DNA from: Bacillota bacterium
Lineage (GTDB): Bacteria; Bacillota_I; Bacilli_A; RFN20; CAG-826
DNA length: 15,836 bases
Direction: 5' to 3'
Assembly (NCBI GenBank): GCA_023422095.1
Contig: JAEZSD010000004.1
Coordinates: 1-15,836, forward strand
Part shown: piece by piece, positions 1 through 7,018 of the stretch
Layout of the letters: every line of letters begins with the position of its first letter
How positions within the stretch are numbered: the first letter of the stretch is position 1
Program-made: the position numbers and the translations under genes
The notes under the pieces: generated by a model
The model's input: the letters and a program-made list of their open reading frames with translations, nothing else
Told to the model about the DNA's origin: nothing
Databases searched by the model: none

Positions 1-527
1 ATCATCCAAAACTCAAAGATGCGGAGATTTCTGGTATTGGTGGAATTGAGACTTGGGAAGACGCCGCTGAATTCATTTTACTCGGTTGTAAGAACTTACA
101 AGTCACAACTGGAATTATGCAATATGGTTATCGCATCGTTGAAGATATGTGTAACGGCCTAGCTCATTACATGGAACAAGAAGGTGTTGATCATCTTGAA
201 GATTTAGTTGGCATAGCCAATAAGAACCTCATCCCCGCAGAAGAACTCGATCGCGATTACAAGGTATTCCCTGAAATTGATAGCGATAAATGTGTTGGCT
301 GTGGAAGATGCTATATATCTTGTTACGATGGCGCTCACCAAGCTATTGAATGGGATGAAGAGACGCGTCGTCCAAGCTGCAACCACGATAAGTGTGTCGG
401 TTGCTTACTATGCGGTCTCGTTTGCCCTGTCGGAGCGATTAAACCAGGTGAAAGAATGCTAAAACCTGGACGTAAACCGAAAAATTTGGCTCGTCTTGTT
501 CTTCAAGATAACGTCGATAAAATCTAA
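1..527 (+). CDS. preA: PreA, NAD-dependent dihydropyrimidine dehydrogenase Fe-S subunit (3' part)
   Basis: The gene is cut by the window edge; the frame is open from base 3, so the ATG at 117 is internal. The visible part begins with the end of the FMN-binding TIM barrel (motif SGIGGIETWEDAAEFILLGC, then IMQYGYRIVEDM). It continues into a C-terminal ferredoxin domain with two [4Fe-4S] motifs, CVGCGRCYISC and CVGCLLCGLVCP. PreA pairs with PreT to reduce uracil or thymine to the 5,6-dihydropyrimidine with NADH in the cytoplasm, the first step of reductive pyrimidine breakdown. The two clusters carry electrons from the PreT flavin to the pyrimidine site. preT would be expected just upstream, outside the window. 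A strong terminator follows 9 bases after the stop, so this is the end of its operon. A DHODH-type enzyme is a less likely alternative, because class 1B PyrD lacks this 2x[4Fe-4S] tail. Confidence 0.93.
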   Translation, partial: HPKLKDAEISGIGGIETWEDAAEFILLGCKNLQVTTGIMQYGYRIVEDMCNGLAHYMEQEGVDHLEDLVGIANKNLIPAEELDRDYKVFPEIDSDKCVGCGRCYISCYDGAHQAIEWDEETRRPSCNHDKCVGCLLCGLVCPVGAIKPGERMLKPGRKPKNLARLVLQDNVDKI

Positions 528-536
528 AATGTCAAT

Positions 537-570
537 AAGCCCATTGTTTTAAACGGTGGGCTTTTATTTA
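537..570 (+). terminator. Rho-independent terminator after preA
   Basis: Arms AAGCCCA (537-543) and TGGGCTT (557-563) pair perfectly. The stem extends inward through two T-G wobbles, a G-C and two T-A pairs to a three-base loop at 549-551. A T-rich tail (TTTATTTA from 563) follows. This should separate preA from the downstream membrane-protein gene. Confidence 0.85.
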
Positions 571-590
571 ATGAAAGAAAGAAGAAAAAT

Positions 591-959
591 ATGAAGACTT
601 TTGGTAATATTCTTTGGGCTATTTTTGTTGGATGGTGGTTGGCACTAAGCTATTTAATTACTGGAGTTTTGCTATGCATAACTCTTCTATTTATTCCTGT
701 CGGACTTCAATTTTTCAAATTTGCCCGTTTGGCTTTATGGCCATTTGGTTATGAACCTAAATTCACATCTGAAACTGGCTTTAAGATGGTTTTAAACATT
801 ATATGGGCTATTTTCTTTGGCTGGGAAGCGGCATTATCGATGTACATCCTCGGAGCTGTTTTATGTGTTACTATTCTCTTTATTCCTTGCGGCTTACAAA
901 TGTTCAAATTTGGACGTCTGATGTTGCTTCCTCTGGGAACGACCATTGAGAAGATATAA
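591..959 (+). CDS. YccF-type small membrane protein with tandem repeat
   Basis: This 122-residue hydrophobic protein consists of two near-copies of one 50-residue unit, residues 4-53 and 67-116. Each unit has the pattern N-I-x-WAIF-x-GW...LC-x-T-x-LFIP-x-GLQ-x-FKF-x-R followed by L-P-x-G or W-P-F-G. This repeat, with its W/FIP/GLQ signature, is characteristic of the YccF (DUF307) inner-membrane family. Each unit probably contributes two membrane segments, giving about four in total. The molecular function of the family is not established. The gene stands alone between the preA terminator and the ppa promoter. The ATG at 571 is out of frame with the product; the purine-rich AAAGAAAGAAGAAAAA just before 591 can serve as a weak ribosome binding site. 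The family assignment is fairly secure; the role is unknown. Confidence 0.85.
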   Translation: MKTFGNILWAIFVGWWLALSYLITGVLLCITLLFIPVGLQFFKFARLALWPFGYEPKFTSETGFKMVLNIIWAIFFGWEAALSMYILGAVLCVTILFIPCGLQMFKFGRLMLLPLGTTIEKI

Positions 960-994
960 AAAGGCTGAGAAACATACCTCATTTTTTATCTTTG

Positions 995-1003
995 TGATAA
1001 AAT
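995..1003 (+). promoter_or_regulatory. Extended -10 promoter element for ppa
   Basis: TGATAAAAT is an extended -10 (TGn followed by TAAAAT). It would start transcription near 1010, about 24 bases before the ppa ATG, leaving room for the GGAGG ribosome binding site at 1022-1026. There is no good -35 hexamer 17 bases upstream, as is common with extended -10 promoters. Confidence 0.45.
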
Positions 1004-1033
1004 AACTAATAGTATCTTACTGGAGGATTAATT

Positions 1034-1603
1034 ATGCATTGTTGGCATGATGTAAAAGCGGCAAGAGTCACCCCCGATTCTTTCCTTGCCTTAATCGAAA
1101 TTTCGAAAGGCAGCAAAAATAAATATGAACTAGATAAAGAAACTGGACATCTCATTCTTGACCGCGTTTTATTTACCTCAACTCACTACCCACAAAATTA
1201 TGGTTTTATTCCGCGAACCTATGCTCGTGATTATGATCCTCTTGATGTTTTAGTTCTATGTTCAGAAGCTATTCTTCCCATGTCTCTTGTTGAATGCACT
1301 CCTATTGGAGTATTGATCATGGTGGACAATGGTCTTCCTGATGAAAAAATTATCGCTGTGGCAAAAAATGACCCTTTCTATAATCAGTATAAGGACATTT
1401 CCCAAATACCCGATCACATCATGGATGAAATCAAACACTTCTTCGCGGTTTATAAGACCCTTGAAGGAAAAGATACCGCTATCGATGAAGTTAAAGATCG
1501 TGAAGCCGCAAAACAAATTATTGCGGATTGCATTAAAGCTTACCATCACCAAATTGAACCAAAAATTAATGCCGAAAGGAAAGCACGCGGATTTTCTCTA
1601 TGA
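1034..1603 (+). CDS. ppa: Inorganic pyrophosphatase, family I
   Basis: This soluble enzyme hydrolyses pyrophosphate to two phosphates with Mg2+, pulling polymerisation and activation reactions forward. The 189-residue protein shows the whole family I active site by comparison with the E. coli enzyme: E22, K30, E32, R44, Y52, Y56, the D66-x-D68-P-L-D71 metal motif (DYDPLDVLV), D98, D103, K105, and the late Y140-K141 in HFFAVYKTLEG. This is distinct from the manganese family II (DHH) pyrophosphatase found in B. subtilis. A good SD (GGAGG, 1022-1026) precedes the ATG. The first roughly 15 residues are a short extension before the family core. The stop overlaps the trmL start (ATGA), so the two genes are probably co-transcribed and translationally coupled. 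Confidence 0.95.
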   Translation: MHCWHDVKAARVTPDSFLALIEISKGSKNKYELDKETGHLILDRVLFTSTHYPQNYGFIPRTYARDYDPLDVLVLCSEAILPMSLVECTPIGVLIMVDNGLPDEKIIAVAKNDPFYNQYKDISQIPDHIMDEIKHFFAVYKTLEGKDTAIDEVKDREAAKQIIADCIKAYHHQIEPKINAERKARGFSL

Positions 1604-2133
1604 TCCATGTCGTGCTATTTCGGCCTGAAAAGCCCCAGAATACGGGGAATATTATGAGGACCTGTGTAGCCGTTCATGCGGCCCTTCACATTATAGGTCC
1701 TCTATCTTTTTCTTTAGAAAGCAAGGATTTAAAAAGAGTAGGATTAGACTATATTGATGATTTAAAACTTTTTTATTATCCAACATATGAAGACTTCCAA
1801 AGAAAACATAAAGGCGAGACAATCTACTATGTGACCCGCTATGCTACCCAAAGTTATACAATGTTTAATTATGCTGATCCGGTTAAAGATTACTATGTAA
1901 TGTTTGGACGGGAATCAACAGGAATTCCGCATGATATTCTTCGGGATAACCCTGAAAAATTATTAAGAATTCCCATGGTTCCAGAAGCGCGAAGCTTAAA
2001 TGTTTCTAATTGTGTTGCAATTGTCATCTACGAGATGCTCAGACAGCAAAAATTCCTCAATTTATCAACTAGTGAAATGATAAAAGGAGAAGATTTTCTA
2101 AGCAAAGAGAATGCATTATTGAATGATAAATAA
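1600..2133 (+). CDS. trmL: TrmL, tRNA (cytidine/uridine-34 2'-O)-methyltransferase
   Basis: This SPOUT-superfamily enzyme methylates the 2'-OH of the wobble nucleotide in certain tRNA-Leu species using SAM. The 177-residue protein has the three family signatures: N-terminal PQNTGNIMRTC (residues 12-22), FGRESTGIP (102-110), and the trefoil-knot SAM site RIPMVPEARSLNVSNCVAIVIYE (starting at 123). Length and order match the E. coli and B. subtilis proteins, with about 20 extra C-terminal residues. There is no SD; the start lies inside the ppa stop (ATGA), suggesting termination-reinitiation. The protein is probably a cytoplasmic dimer. A related SpoU enzyme such as TrmH is less likely, because the protein lacks an N-terminal extension and is TrmL-sized. 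Confidence 0.9.
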   Translation: MIHVVLFRPEKPQNTGNIMRTCVAVHAALHIIGPLSFSLESKDLKRVGLDYIDDLKLFYYPTYEDFQRKHKGETIYYVTRYATQSYTMFNYADPVKDYYVMFGRESTGIPHDILRDNPEKLLRIPMVPEARSLNVSNCVAIVIYEMLRQQKFLNLSTSEMIKGEDFLSKENALLNDK

Positions 2134-2150
2134 ATGCATTTTTTCTTTTT
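2110..2150 (+). terminator. Possible terminator overlapping the trmL 3' end
   Basis: Two copies of AATGCATT (2110-2117 and 2133-2140) can pair as an 8-bp stem with a 15-base loop that contains the trmL stop. A T-rich run (TTTTTCTTTTTT) follows immediately. The stem is AT-rich and each arm is also self-complementary, so this is a modest candidate. The remaining bases up to the rqcH stop at 2258 are AT-rich and show no gene. Confidence 0.45.
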
Positions 2151-2257
2151 TCTGTTATCTTTCTTAAAGGCTTGACTAACTCCTATAAAGGACATTTTTT
2201 ATGTGGTTTATTCTATCTCGAAATATTTCACAAAAACCCTTAATATTTACATTAAAA

Positions 2258-3649
2258 TCAAATAATCATTTTTTGGTAATTATTCAACAGTTTTAAGGTT
2301 TCTTCTTTAATATTTCTGATAATTAATAGATGCTGATTTTGTAATATTACTTGTCCTACTTTTGATGTTTTTTTCACATCCTTAATTTGAGTATATTGAA
2401 CATCAGCGGTTGTTTTGTTAGAAAGAACTAAGCACATCTCCGCGGCGAGAAGGAGTTGAGACTTACTGGGATTTTCGTTTGTGATTACAACATGTGAGCC
2501 TGGATAATCCTTGATGTGAAAAAACCAATCGGATGGTTGGGCTAATTTAAAAGTAATGTAATCGTTTTGTTTATCATTCTTTCCGAAATAAATTTTACTA
2601 TTTTCGCAAATAACGTAAGCAATACTTGCCTTATCTTTTGTTTTTTTGCGATTTGTGGAACTAAATTCATTTGGTAATTCTTTAAGAGCTAAATCAAAAA
2701 GTTCATTTTCATTCATATATTGAGATTGTCCCATCAAGACATCAAGACGAACAATCTCTTCTTGGGCTTTTTTTATTTCGGTCTCATTCATTTGAATGGT
2801 TCGTTTGGCTTTTTTATACTTCTTAAAATAGTGGTTGGCATTAACACCAAAACTTAGTTTGTCGTCATATGATAGGTTGTTGTTTTTAACATACATATTA
2901 ATAGTGTCAATGTCGCCATTAAAAGACAACAACATATTACCGTGTTCAAGAAAAACCAAATCTCTTTCAGCCTCTTTTATTTCATTATTCAAAACATTTA
3001 ATTTCTTAATAAGACTTTTCGAACGACTCTTTAAGTGATGAAATAAAGTTATGTAACGATCTTTGGTTTGCTTGTGTTGAGCCTCTTTTAATTTCTCTTC
3101 TGCCATATATTCATAATCAGAAAGTGATTCATCACTAATAACGGACTTAAAATCCCCTTTTTTCTGAGGTGGTGTGTAGTTGATTCCTCGCATAAGTGGT
3201 CGGGTTTTTTCAAGAGAAATTTCATGGAGAACAAAGATATTTTTCTGATTATCATCCACAATTAGTAAATTGGGTTTTGTTGGGATGAGTTCAAAAATGA
3301 AAGTCTTAGAAATTTTCTCATATAAATCATTTGTTTTAGTTATTTGAAAAGCCACAATTCGATCTTCTGCAACAATACTAATGTCGGTTATTAAACCGTC
3401 CTTAATTTCTTTTCGGATATTATCGTTTAACCGACCCAGCGTGGTGGGGAAGGACATATCTTTGCTAACCAAAGAAAGAAATGGGGACTGATGAGATAGA
3501 GAGACAAATAGTCTTTTCGCTCGGTATTTTGAAAACGAAAAAAGAAAATCGTTATTGCCAATAATCGAAACGTTGCTTATATAGTTATTGATAATCTTTG
3601 TTTTGAGATCATCTACTATTGTTTTTAAAGTATTAAGGGACAACTTCAT
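2258..3649 (-). CDS. rqcH: RqcH (NFACT family), ribosome-associated quality control factor, short form
   Basis: RqcH binds obstructed 50S subunits carrying peptidyl-tRNA and recruits tRNA-Ala to add C-terminal alanine tails that mark stalled chains for proteolysis. The 463-residue protein keeps the NFACT-N domain (about 1-165) with the DR motif needed for tRNA-Ala recruitment (D96-R97 in AEDRIVAFQ). A Lys/Glu-rich coiled coil spans about 200-310. The C-terminal NFACT-R domain (about 341-450) includes GKNDKQNDYITFKLA and WFFHIKDYPGSHVVI. Typical RqcH is about 560-570 residues; here the helix-hairpin-helix region between NFACT-N and the coiled coil is essentially absent. It is divergent from gmk, as is common for this gene in Bacilli. 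No SD precedes the ATG, and the likely -10 lies so close that the message may be leaderless. Confidence 0.9.
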   Translation of the reverse strand: MKLSLNTLKTIVDDLKTKIINNYISNVSIIGNNDFLFSFSKYRAKRLFVSLSHQSPFLSLVSKDMSFPTTLGRLNDNIRKEIKDGLITDISIVAEDRIVAFQITKTNDLYEKISKTFIFELIPTKPNLLIVDDNQKNIFVLHEISLEKTRPLMRGINYTPPQKKGDFKSVISDESLSDYEYMAEEKLKEAQHKQTKDRYITLFHHLKSRSKSLIKKLNVLNNEIKEAERDLVFLEHGNMLLSFNGDIDTINMYVKNNNLSYDDKLSFGVNANHYFKKYKKAKRTIQMNETEIKKAQEEIVRLDVLMGQSQYMNENELFDLALKELPNEFSSTNRKKTKDKASIAYVICENSKIYFGKNDKQNDYITFKLAQPSDWFFHIKDYPGSHVVITNENPSKSQLLLAAEMCLVLSNKTTADVQYTQIKDVKKTSKVGQVILQNQHLLIIRNIKEETLKLLNNYQKMII

Positions 3650-3656
3650 TGAAGAT

Positions 3657-3665
3657 ATTTTAGCA
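3657..3665 (-). promoter_or_regulatory. Extended -10 promoter element for rqcH
   Basis: On the minus strand, bases 3665 to 3657 read TGCTAAAAT, an extended -10. Transcription should begin about 7 bases further on, near 3650, directly against the rqcH ATG at 3649. The sequence 17 bases upstream (TATACT) is a poor -35. If correct, the mRNA is leaderless, which agrees with the missing SD. Confidence 0.45.
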
Positions 3666-3672
3666 TATTAGT

Positions 3673-3701
3673 TTGCCTTAGTATAAATAAGTATTTATAA
3701 T
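3673..3701 (+). promoter_or_regulatory. Promoter for gmk-priA
   Basis: TTGCCT (3673-3678) and a perfect TATAAT (3696-3701) are separated by exactly 17 bases, a good housekeeping sigma promoter. Predicted initiation near 3708 leaves only about 11 untranslated bases before the gmk ATG and no SD. Confidence 0.65.
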
Positions 3702-3718
3702 TAACGCATACCAAATTT

Positions 3719-4300
3719 ATGAAAAAAGGGTTATTAATTATTCTTAGTGGGCCATCCGGAGTCGGAAAAGGGACAATTAGAAAGCGAATCATGAAAAATG
3801 ATAAGCTTAATTTAGTGTACTCAATTTCCATGACCACACGCGCTCCACGCAATATGGAACAAGATGGCCAAGACTATTATTTTGTTTCTCAAGAAGAATT
3901 TCAAAAGAATATCGACAGCAATAATTTCCTCGAATGGGCAGAGTTTGTAGGCAATCGTTATGGGACCCCAAAAGATAAAGTCGAAGAACTTCGTGCTCAG
4001 GGTAAAAATGTTTTTCTTGAAATTGAAATAAACGGAGCGGAACAAGTCATCGGTAAAGTAAAAGACAAAGGTGTTATTTCTTTCTTTTTAATGCCACCTT
4101 CACTTAAAGCTCTTGAAAAGAGAATTCGCAATCGTAGAAGCGAGTCGGAAGAAATCATTTATGAGAGATTAGAAAAAGGCAAAAAAGAAATGACTATGAC
4201 CCAAGATTACGATTATATCGTCCAAAATGACCGAGTGGGTCGAGCGGCTTCCGAAATCACACATTTAATTCTTAAAAAAATACACCAGAATAATTTATAG
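3719..4300 (+). CDS. gmk: Guanylate kinase
   Basis: This enzyme phosphorylates GMP (and dGMP) to GDP with ATP, an essential step of purine nucleotide supply in the cytoplasm. The 193-residue protein begins with the P-loop GPSGVGKGT (residues 11-19). The GMP-binding segment follows, SMTTRAPRNMEQDGQDYYFVS, with its usual Arg and Tyr residues, then the lid region with RIRNRRSESEEI. The start is fixed by family comparison, since residues 1-10 align with the beginning of B. subtilis Gmk. There is no SD in the short leader, unlike most genes here. priA follows after 15 bases. rpoZ and coaBC, which sit between gmk and priA in B. subtilis, are missing. Confidence 0.95.
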   Translation: MKKGLLIILSGPSGVGKGTIRKRIMKNDKLNLVYSISMTTRAPRNMEQDGQDYYFVSQEEFQKNIDSNNFLEWAEFVGNRYGTPKDKVEELRAQGKNVFLEIEINGAEQVIGKVKDKGVISFFLMPPSLKALEKRIRNRRSESEEIIYERLEKGKKEMTMTQDYDYIVQNDRVGRAASEITHLILKKIHQNNL

Positions 4301-4315
4301 GACGAACTTGATGAT

Positions 4316-6511
4316 ATGCGCATAGTTGAAATCTTAATTGAATACGCAAGTCATACCCTGGATCGTCCTTTTTCTTATCTATACGAAGGTAAGAAAAACA
4401 TCGATACTGGTTTTCGTGTTTTAGTGAATTTTAATCATCGTGAATTAATGGGATATGTTCTATCCGTCAAAACCACCGACCAAACTAGTGAACAATTAGA
4501 GGAAGAAAGTGGTTATCGGCTCGATTATCTGGTAGATGTAATAGACGAGTCGCCTCTATTAAATGAAGATTTGTTTTCTTTAGCCAAACGAGTATCTGAG
4601 TATTATTTAGCCCCTTTTATAAGTGTTCTTCAAGCCATGCTTCCTCCTTCCTTATCGCCAAGAAAATCATCTTTAAAAGCTCCAAAAATTGCTTACAATC
4701 AATATCTTTCAATCAATCATTATTTGGAAGATGATTTAACTGATAAGCAGATTGAAATACTTCGTTTGATCAAAAAAGAAGGAAAAATATTAAAAAAAGA
4801 AGTTGGTTCTCCCAGTGTTGTTGAAAAGTTGCTTTCTCGAAAATTGATTAAAATTATCAAGGAAGAAAAACGCCGACTTCTCATTCCTGATTATTCTCTT
4901 CAAAAGCCTCCCTTATTGACTGATGACCAGCAAAAAGTGATTGATGATTTTACAAATAGTAAAGAATCAGTCTATCTTTTACAAGGAGTGACAGGTAGTG
5001 GTAAAACAGAAGTTTATCTCACTTTATGTGAACGAGAACTAGAAAAAGGAAAAAGTGTTTTATTCCTTGTTCCCGAAATATCTTTAACTCCGATGATGAT
5101 GGAATATTTTATTCGCCGCTTTAAACATCAAGTCGCTATTTTACATAGTGAGTTAACACCAGCTGAAAAGTATGATGAATATCGGAAAATTGCTCGCGGA
5201 GAAGCCCACATTGTTATCGGTGCGAGAAGCGCGATTTTTGCCCCTTTAGAGAAAATTGGTTTAATTATACTCGATGAAGAACATGTTGAATCTTATAAAC
5301 AAGATACGACGCCTTTTTATCATGCTCGAGAAGTCGCGATTATGAGAGGAGAGATGCATAAAGCGAAAGTTCTTTTAGGAAGTGCTACTCCCTCTTTAGA
5401 ATCGAGAGCTCGGGCCAAGAACGGTATCTACCACCTTTTGCGACTAGATAAACGCATTAACGAACAAAAACTCCCGGCTACCAAAATAATTAACTTAGCC
5501 GATTATCATAATATTGATCGGGAATCTTATATTTTTTCTCTCACTTTGAGAGATGAATTATCAAAAGTACTATCCTCTAAACAACAAGCGATACTTTTGA
5601 TAAACCGTCGAGGCTTTTCGACTAGCGTTTCATGTCGTAGTTGTGGTTACTTATTCCGATGTCCGACATGTGGAATAGCTCTAACCTATCACAAAGGTGA
5701 CAACATGCTGAAATGTCATCATTGTGACTATGTGCAAGTTATGCCAGAAACCTGTCCAGAGTGTGGCTCAAAATATTTAATGAAAACTGGTTTTGGAACA
5801 GAGAGAATTGAAGAAGAAGTCCATCGTTTATTTCCTGACGCAAGAACACTACGTCTTGATAGCGATTCGACAAAAGTTCGCAACAAAATACCATCAATTA
5901 TTGAATCTTTCCGCAAAAAATCCGCCGATATTCTCATTGGGACCCAGATGATTGCCAAAGGACATGACTTTCCAGATGTCACTTTGGTCGGCATTGTTCT
6001 TGCGGATATTGGTCTATCAATGCCGTCTTTTAGAAGTTCGGAAAGAGTCTTTCAGCTGATTACTCAGGCGGTGGGAAGATCAGGAAGAAGCGACAAGGTT
6101 GGAAAGGCAATAATTCAAACCTACAATCCATCTCATTATGCGATTACCTATGGGGCCAGACAGGATTACGAAGGATTCTTTCAAAAAGAAATGGGGATGA
6201 GAAAATTACAAAATTATCCTCCTTACTATTTCTTGGCTAGTTTAACCATTTCAGGAAAGAAGGAAGAAACGGTTATTACCCAAACTTATAACGCTGTTGA
6301 TTACTTAAATGAACATCTTGGTGATAAAGCTGTAATTCTCGGTCCAACGACACCCTATATTGCAAGAGATCACCTCTTATTTTTGAGGACAATTCTCATC
6401 AAATATCGCGACTATTCAGCCATCCAAGAATCTCTGCTCAAATTGATTGGTTTATATGCCAAAAAGTCTGGTGTTAATATCGATGTAAATATTGATCCAT
6501 ACAATTTTTAA
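4316..6511 (+). CDS. priA: Primosomal protein N' (PriA helicase)
   Basis: This superfamily 2, 3'-to-5' DNA helicase recognises stalled or collapsed replication forks and starts reassembly of the primosome. The 731-residue protein is full length. The N-terminal DNA-binding domain covers about 1-115 and a winged-helix part about 140-190. Walker A is GVTGSGKT (224-231) and Walker B is DEEH (320-323), followed by GSATPS (355-360). A zinc-binding insert carries eight cysteines (C440, C443, C449, C452, C467, C470, C480, C483). The second helicase lobe includes GTQMIAKGHDF and a QAVGRSGRS arginine-finger motif. The ATG at 4311 is out of frame, so 4316 is the start; only a weak AGGA precedes it. It is probably co-transcribed with gmk. 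Confidence 0.96.
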   Translation: MRIVEILIEYASHTLDRPFSYLYEGKKNIDTGFRVLVNFNHRELMGYVLSVKTTDQTSEQLEEESGYRLDYLVDVIDESPLLNEDLFSLAKRVSEYYLAPFISVLQAMLPPSLSPRKSSLKAPKIAYNQYLSINHYLEDDLTDKQIEILRLIKKEGKILKKEVGSPSVVEKLLSRKLIKIIKEEKRRLLIPDYSLQKPPLLTDDQQKVIDDFTNSKESVYLLQGVTGSGKTEVYLTLCERELEKGKSVLFLVPEISLTPMMMEYFIRRFKHQVAILHSELTPAEKYDEYRKIARGEAHIVIGARSAIFAPLEKIGLIILDEEHVESYKQDTTPFYHAREVAIMRGEMHKAKVLLGSATPSLESRARAKNGIYHLLRLDKRINEQKLPATKIINLADYHNIDRESYIFSLTLRDELSKVLSSKQQAILLINRRGFSTSVSCRSCGYLFRCPTCGIALTYHKGDNMLKCHHCDYVQVMPETCPECGSKYLMKTGFGTERIEEEVHRLFPDARTLRLDSDSTKVRNKIPSIIESFRKKSADILIGTQMIAKGHDFPDVTLVGIVLADIGLSMPSFRSSERVFQLITQAVGRSGRSDKVGKAIIQTYNPSHYAITYGARQDYEGFFQKEMGMRKLQNYPPYYFLASLTISGKKEETVITQTYNAVDYLNEHLGDKAVILGPTTPYIARDHLLFLRTILIKYRDYSAIQESLLKLIGLYAKKSGVNIDVNIDPYNF

Positions 6512-6559
6512 CAAAAAATTTGTATTTTATTGTATTATATTAAAACGAAGGAAGAATTT

Positions 6560-7018
6560 ATGATTACGTTAATTTTTTATGGCCTTGATCAGTTCGTGGT
6601 TGGCCGCTTATCTCGTGAACTTACCCCTCTAATTGCCAAACTATATGAAGTGGAAGAAGATGAAGTCAATTTCATTGCTCCCAACAATATGATTTTCCAC
6701 AAAGGAACTGAACAAACTTCATGGAATTTACTCATACACGTTCATGCTCCAATGAAAGTCAGTGTCTTACAAAAAATGATGGCGGATCTCCTTCTCAATG
6801 GAATTGGGGAAGTTGCCATCCACAAGGCAGTTGAATTTTATTATTATTCTCAAGATAACCGTTTTCAAAAAATTAACCAAAACTATCCTCGCTTCATTAC
6901 CGAAGATAATCTCGTTGATGTCGATGCCGATCATGACGATGAAGAACTTGATGAAGGAGAAGGCGATGACCAAATTTATACTGGTGACGTCTTCAAAGAT
7001 TTTAAACCAGGTGACTAA
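6560..7018 (+). CDS. Conserved hypothetical, DUF1904/tautomerase-like, with acidic tail
   Basis: This 152-residue soluble protein is not firmly recognised. Residues 1-112 (MITLIFYGLD... to ...NRFQKINQNYPRF) have the size and beta-alpha-beta pattern of DUF1904 proteins, which adopt a tautomerase/MIF-like fold. The match is from memory and weak, and the catalytic Pro at position 2 of tautomerases is Ile here. Residues 116-139 are strongly acidic, mostly Asp and Glu, and probably disordered, ending in a short TGDVFKDFKPGD tail. The start is set by the SD AAGGAAG at 6548-6554; an upstream in-frame ATG at 6530 has no SD and lies in AT-rich intergenic sequence. The stop overlaps the rsmB-like start by one base. 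It occupies the slot of def/fmt in related genomes. Function unknown. Confidence 0.75.
   Translation: MITLIFYGLDQFVVGRLSRELTPLIAKLYEVEEDEVNFIAPNNMIFHKGTEQTSWNLLIHVHAPMKVSVLQKMMADLLLNGIGEVAIHKAVEFYYYSQDNRFQKINQNYPRFITEDNLVDVDADHDDEELDEGEGDDQIYTGDVFKDFKPGD

Noticed and set aside
1262..1628. Open frames in other phases over ppa (one antisense, one sense)
   Set aside because: ppa has a complete active-site motif set in its own frame; these frames have no family features.
6512..6560. Inverted repeat ACAAA-AAA-TTTGT with AT-rich tail and TATATT-like boxes
   Set aside because: It is too short and AT-rich to call as a terminator, and no -10/-35 pair at acceptable spacing could be defined.
6530..6562. 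Upstream in-frame ATG at 6530 for the DUF1904-like gene
   Set aside because: It has no SD and lies in AT-rich intergenic sequence, whereas 6560 has AAGGAAG at good spacing.
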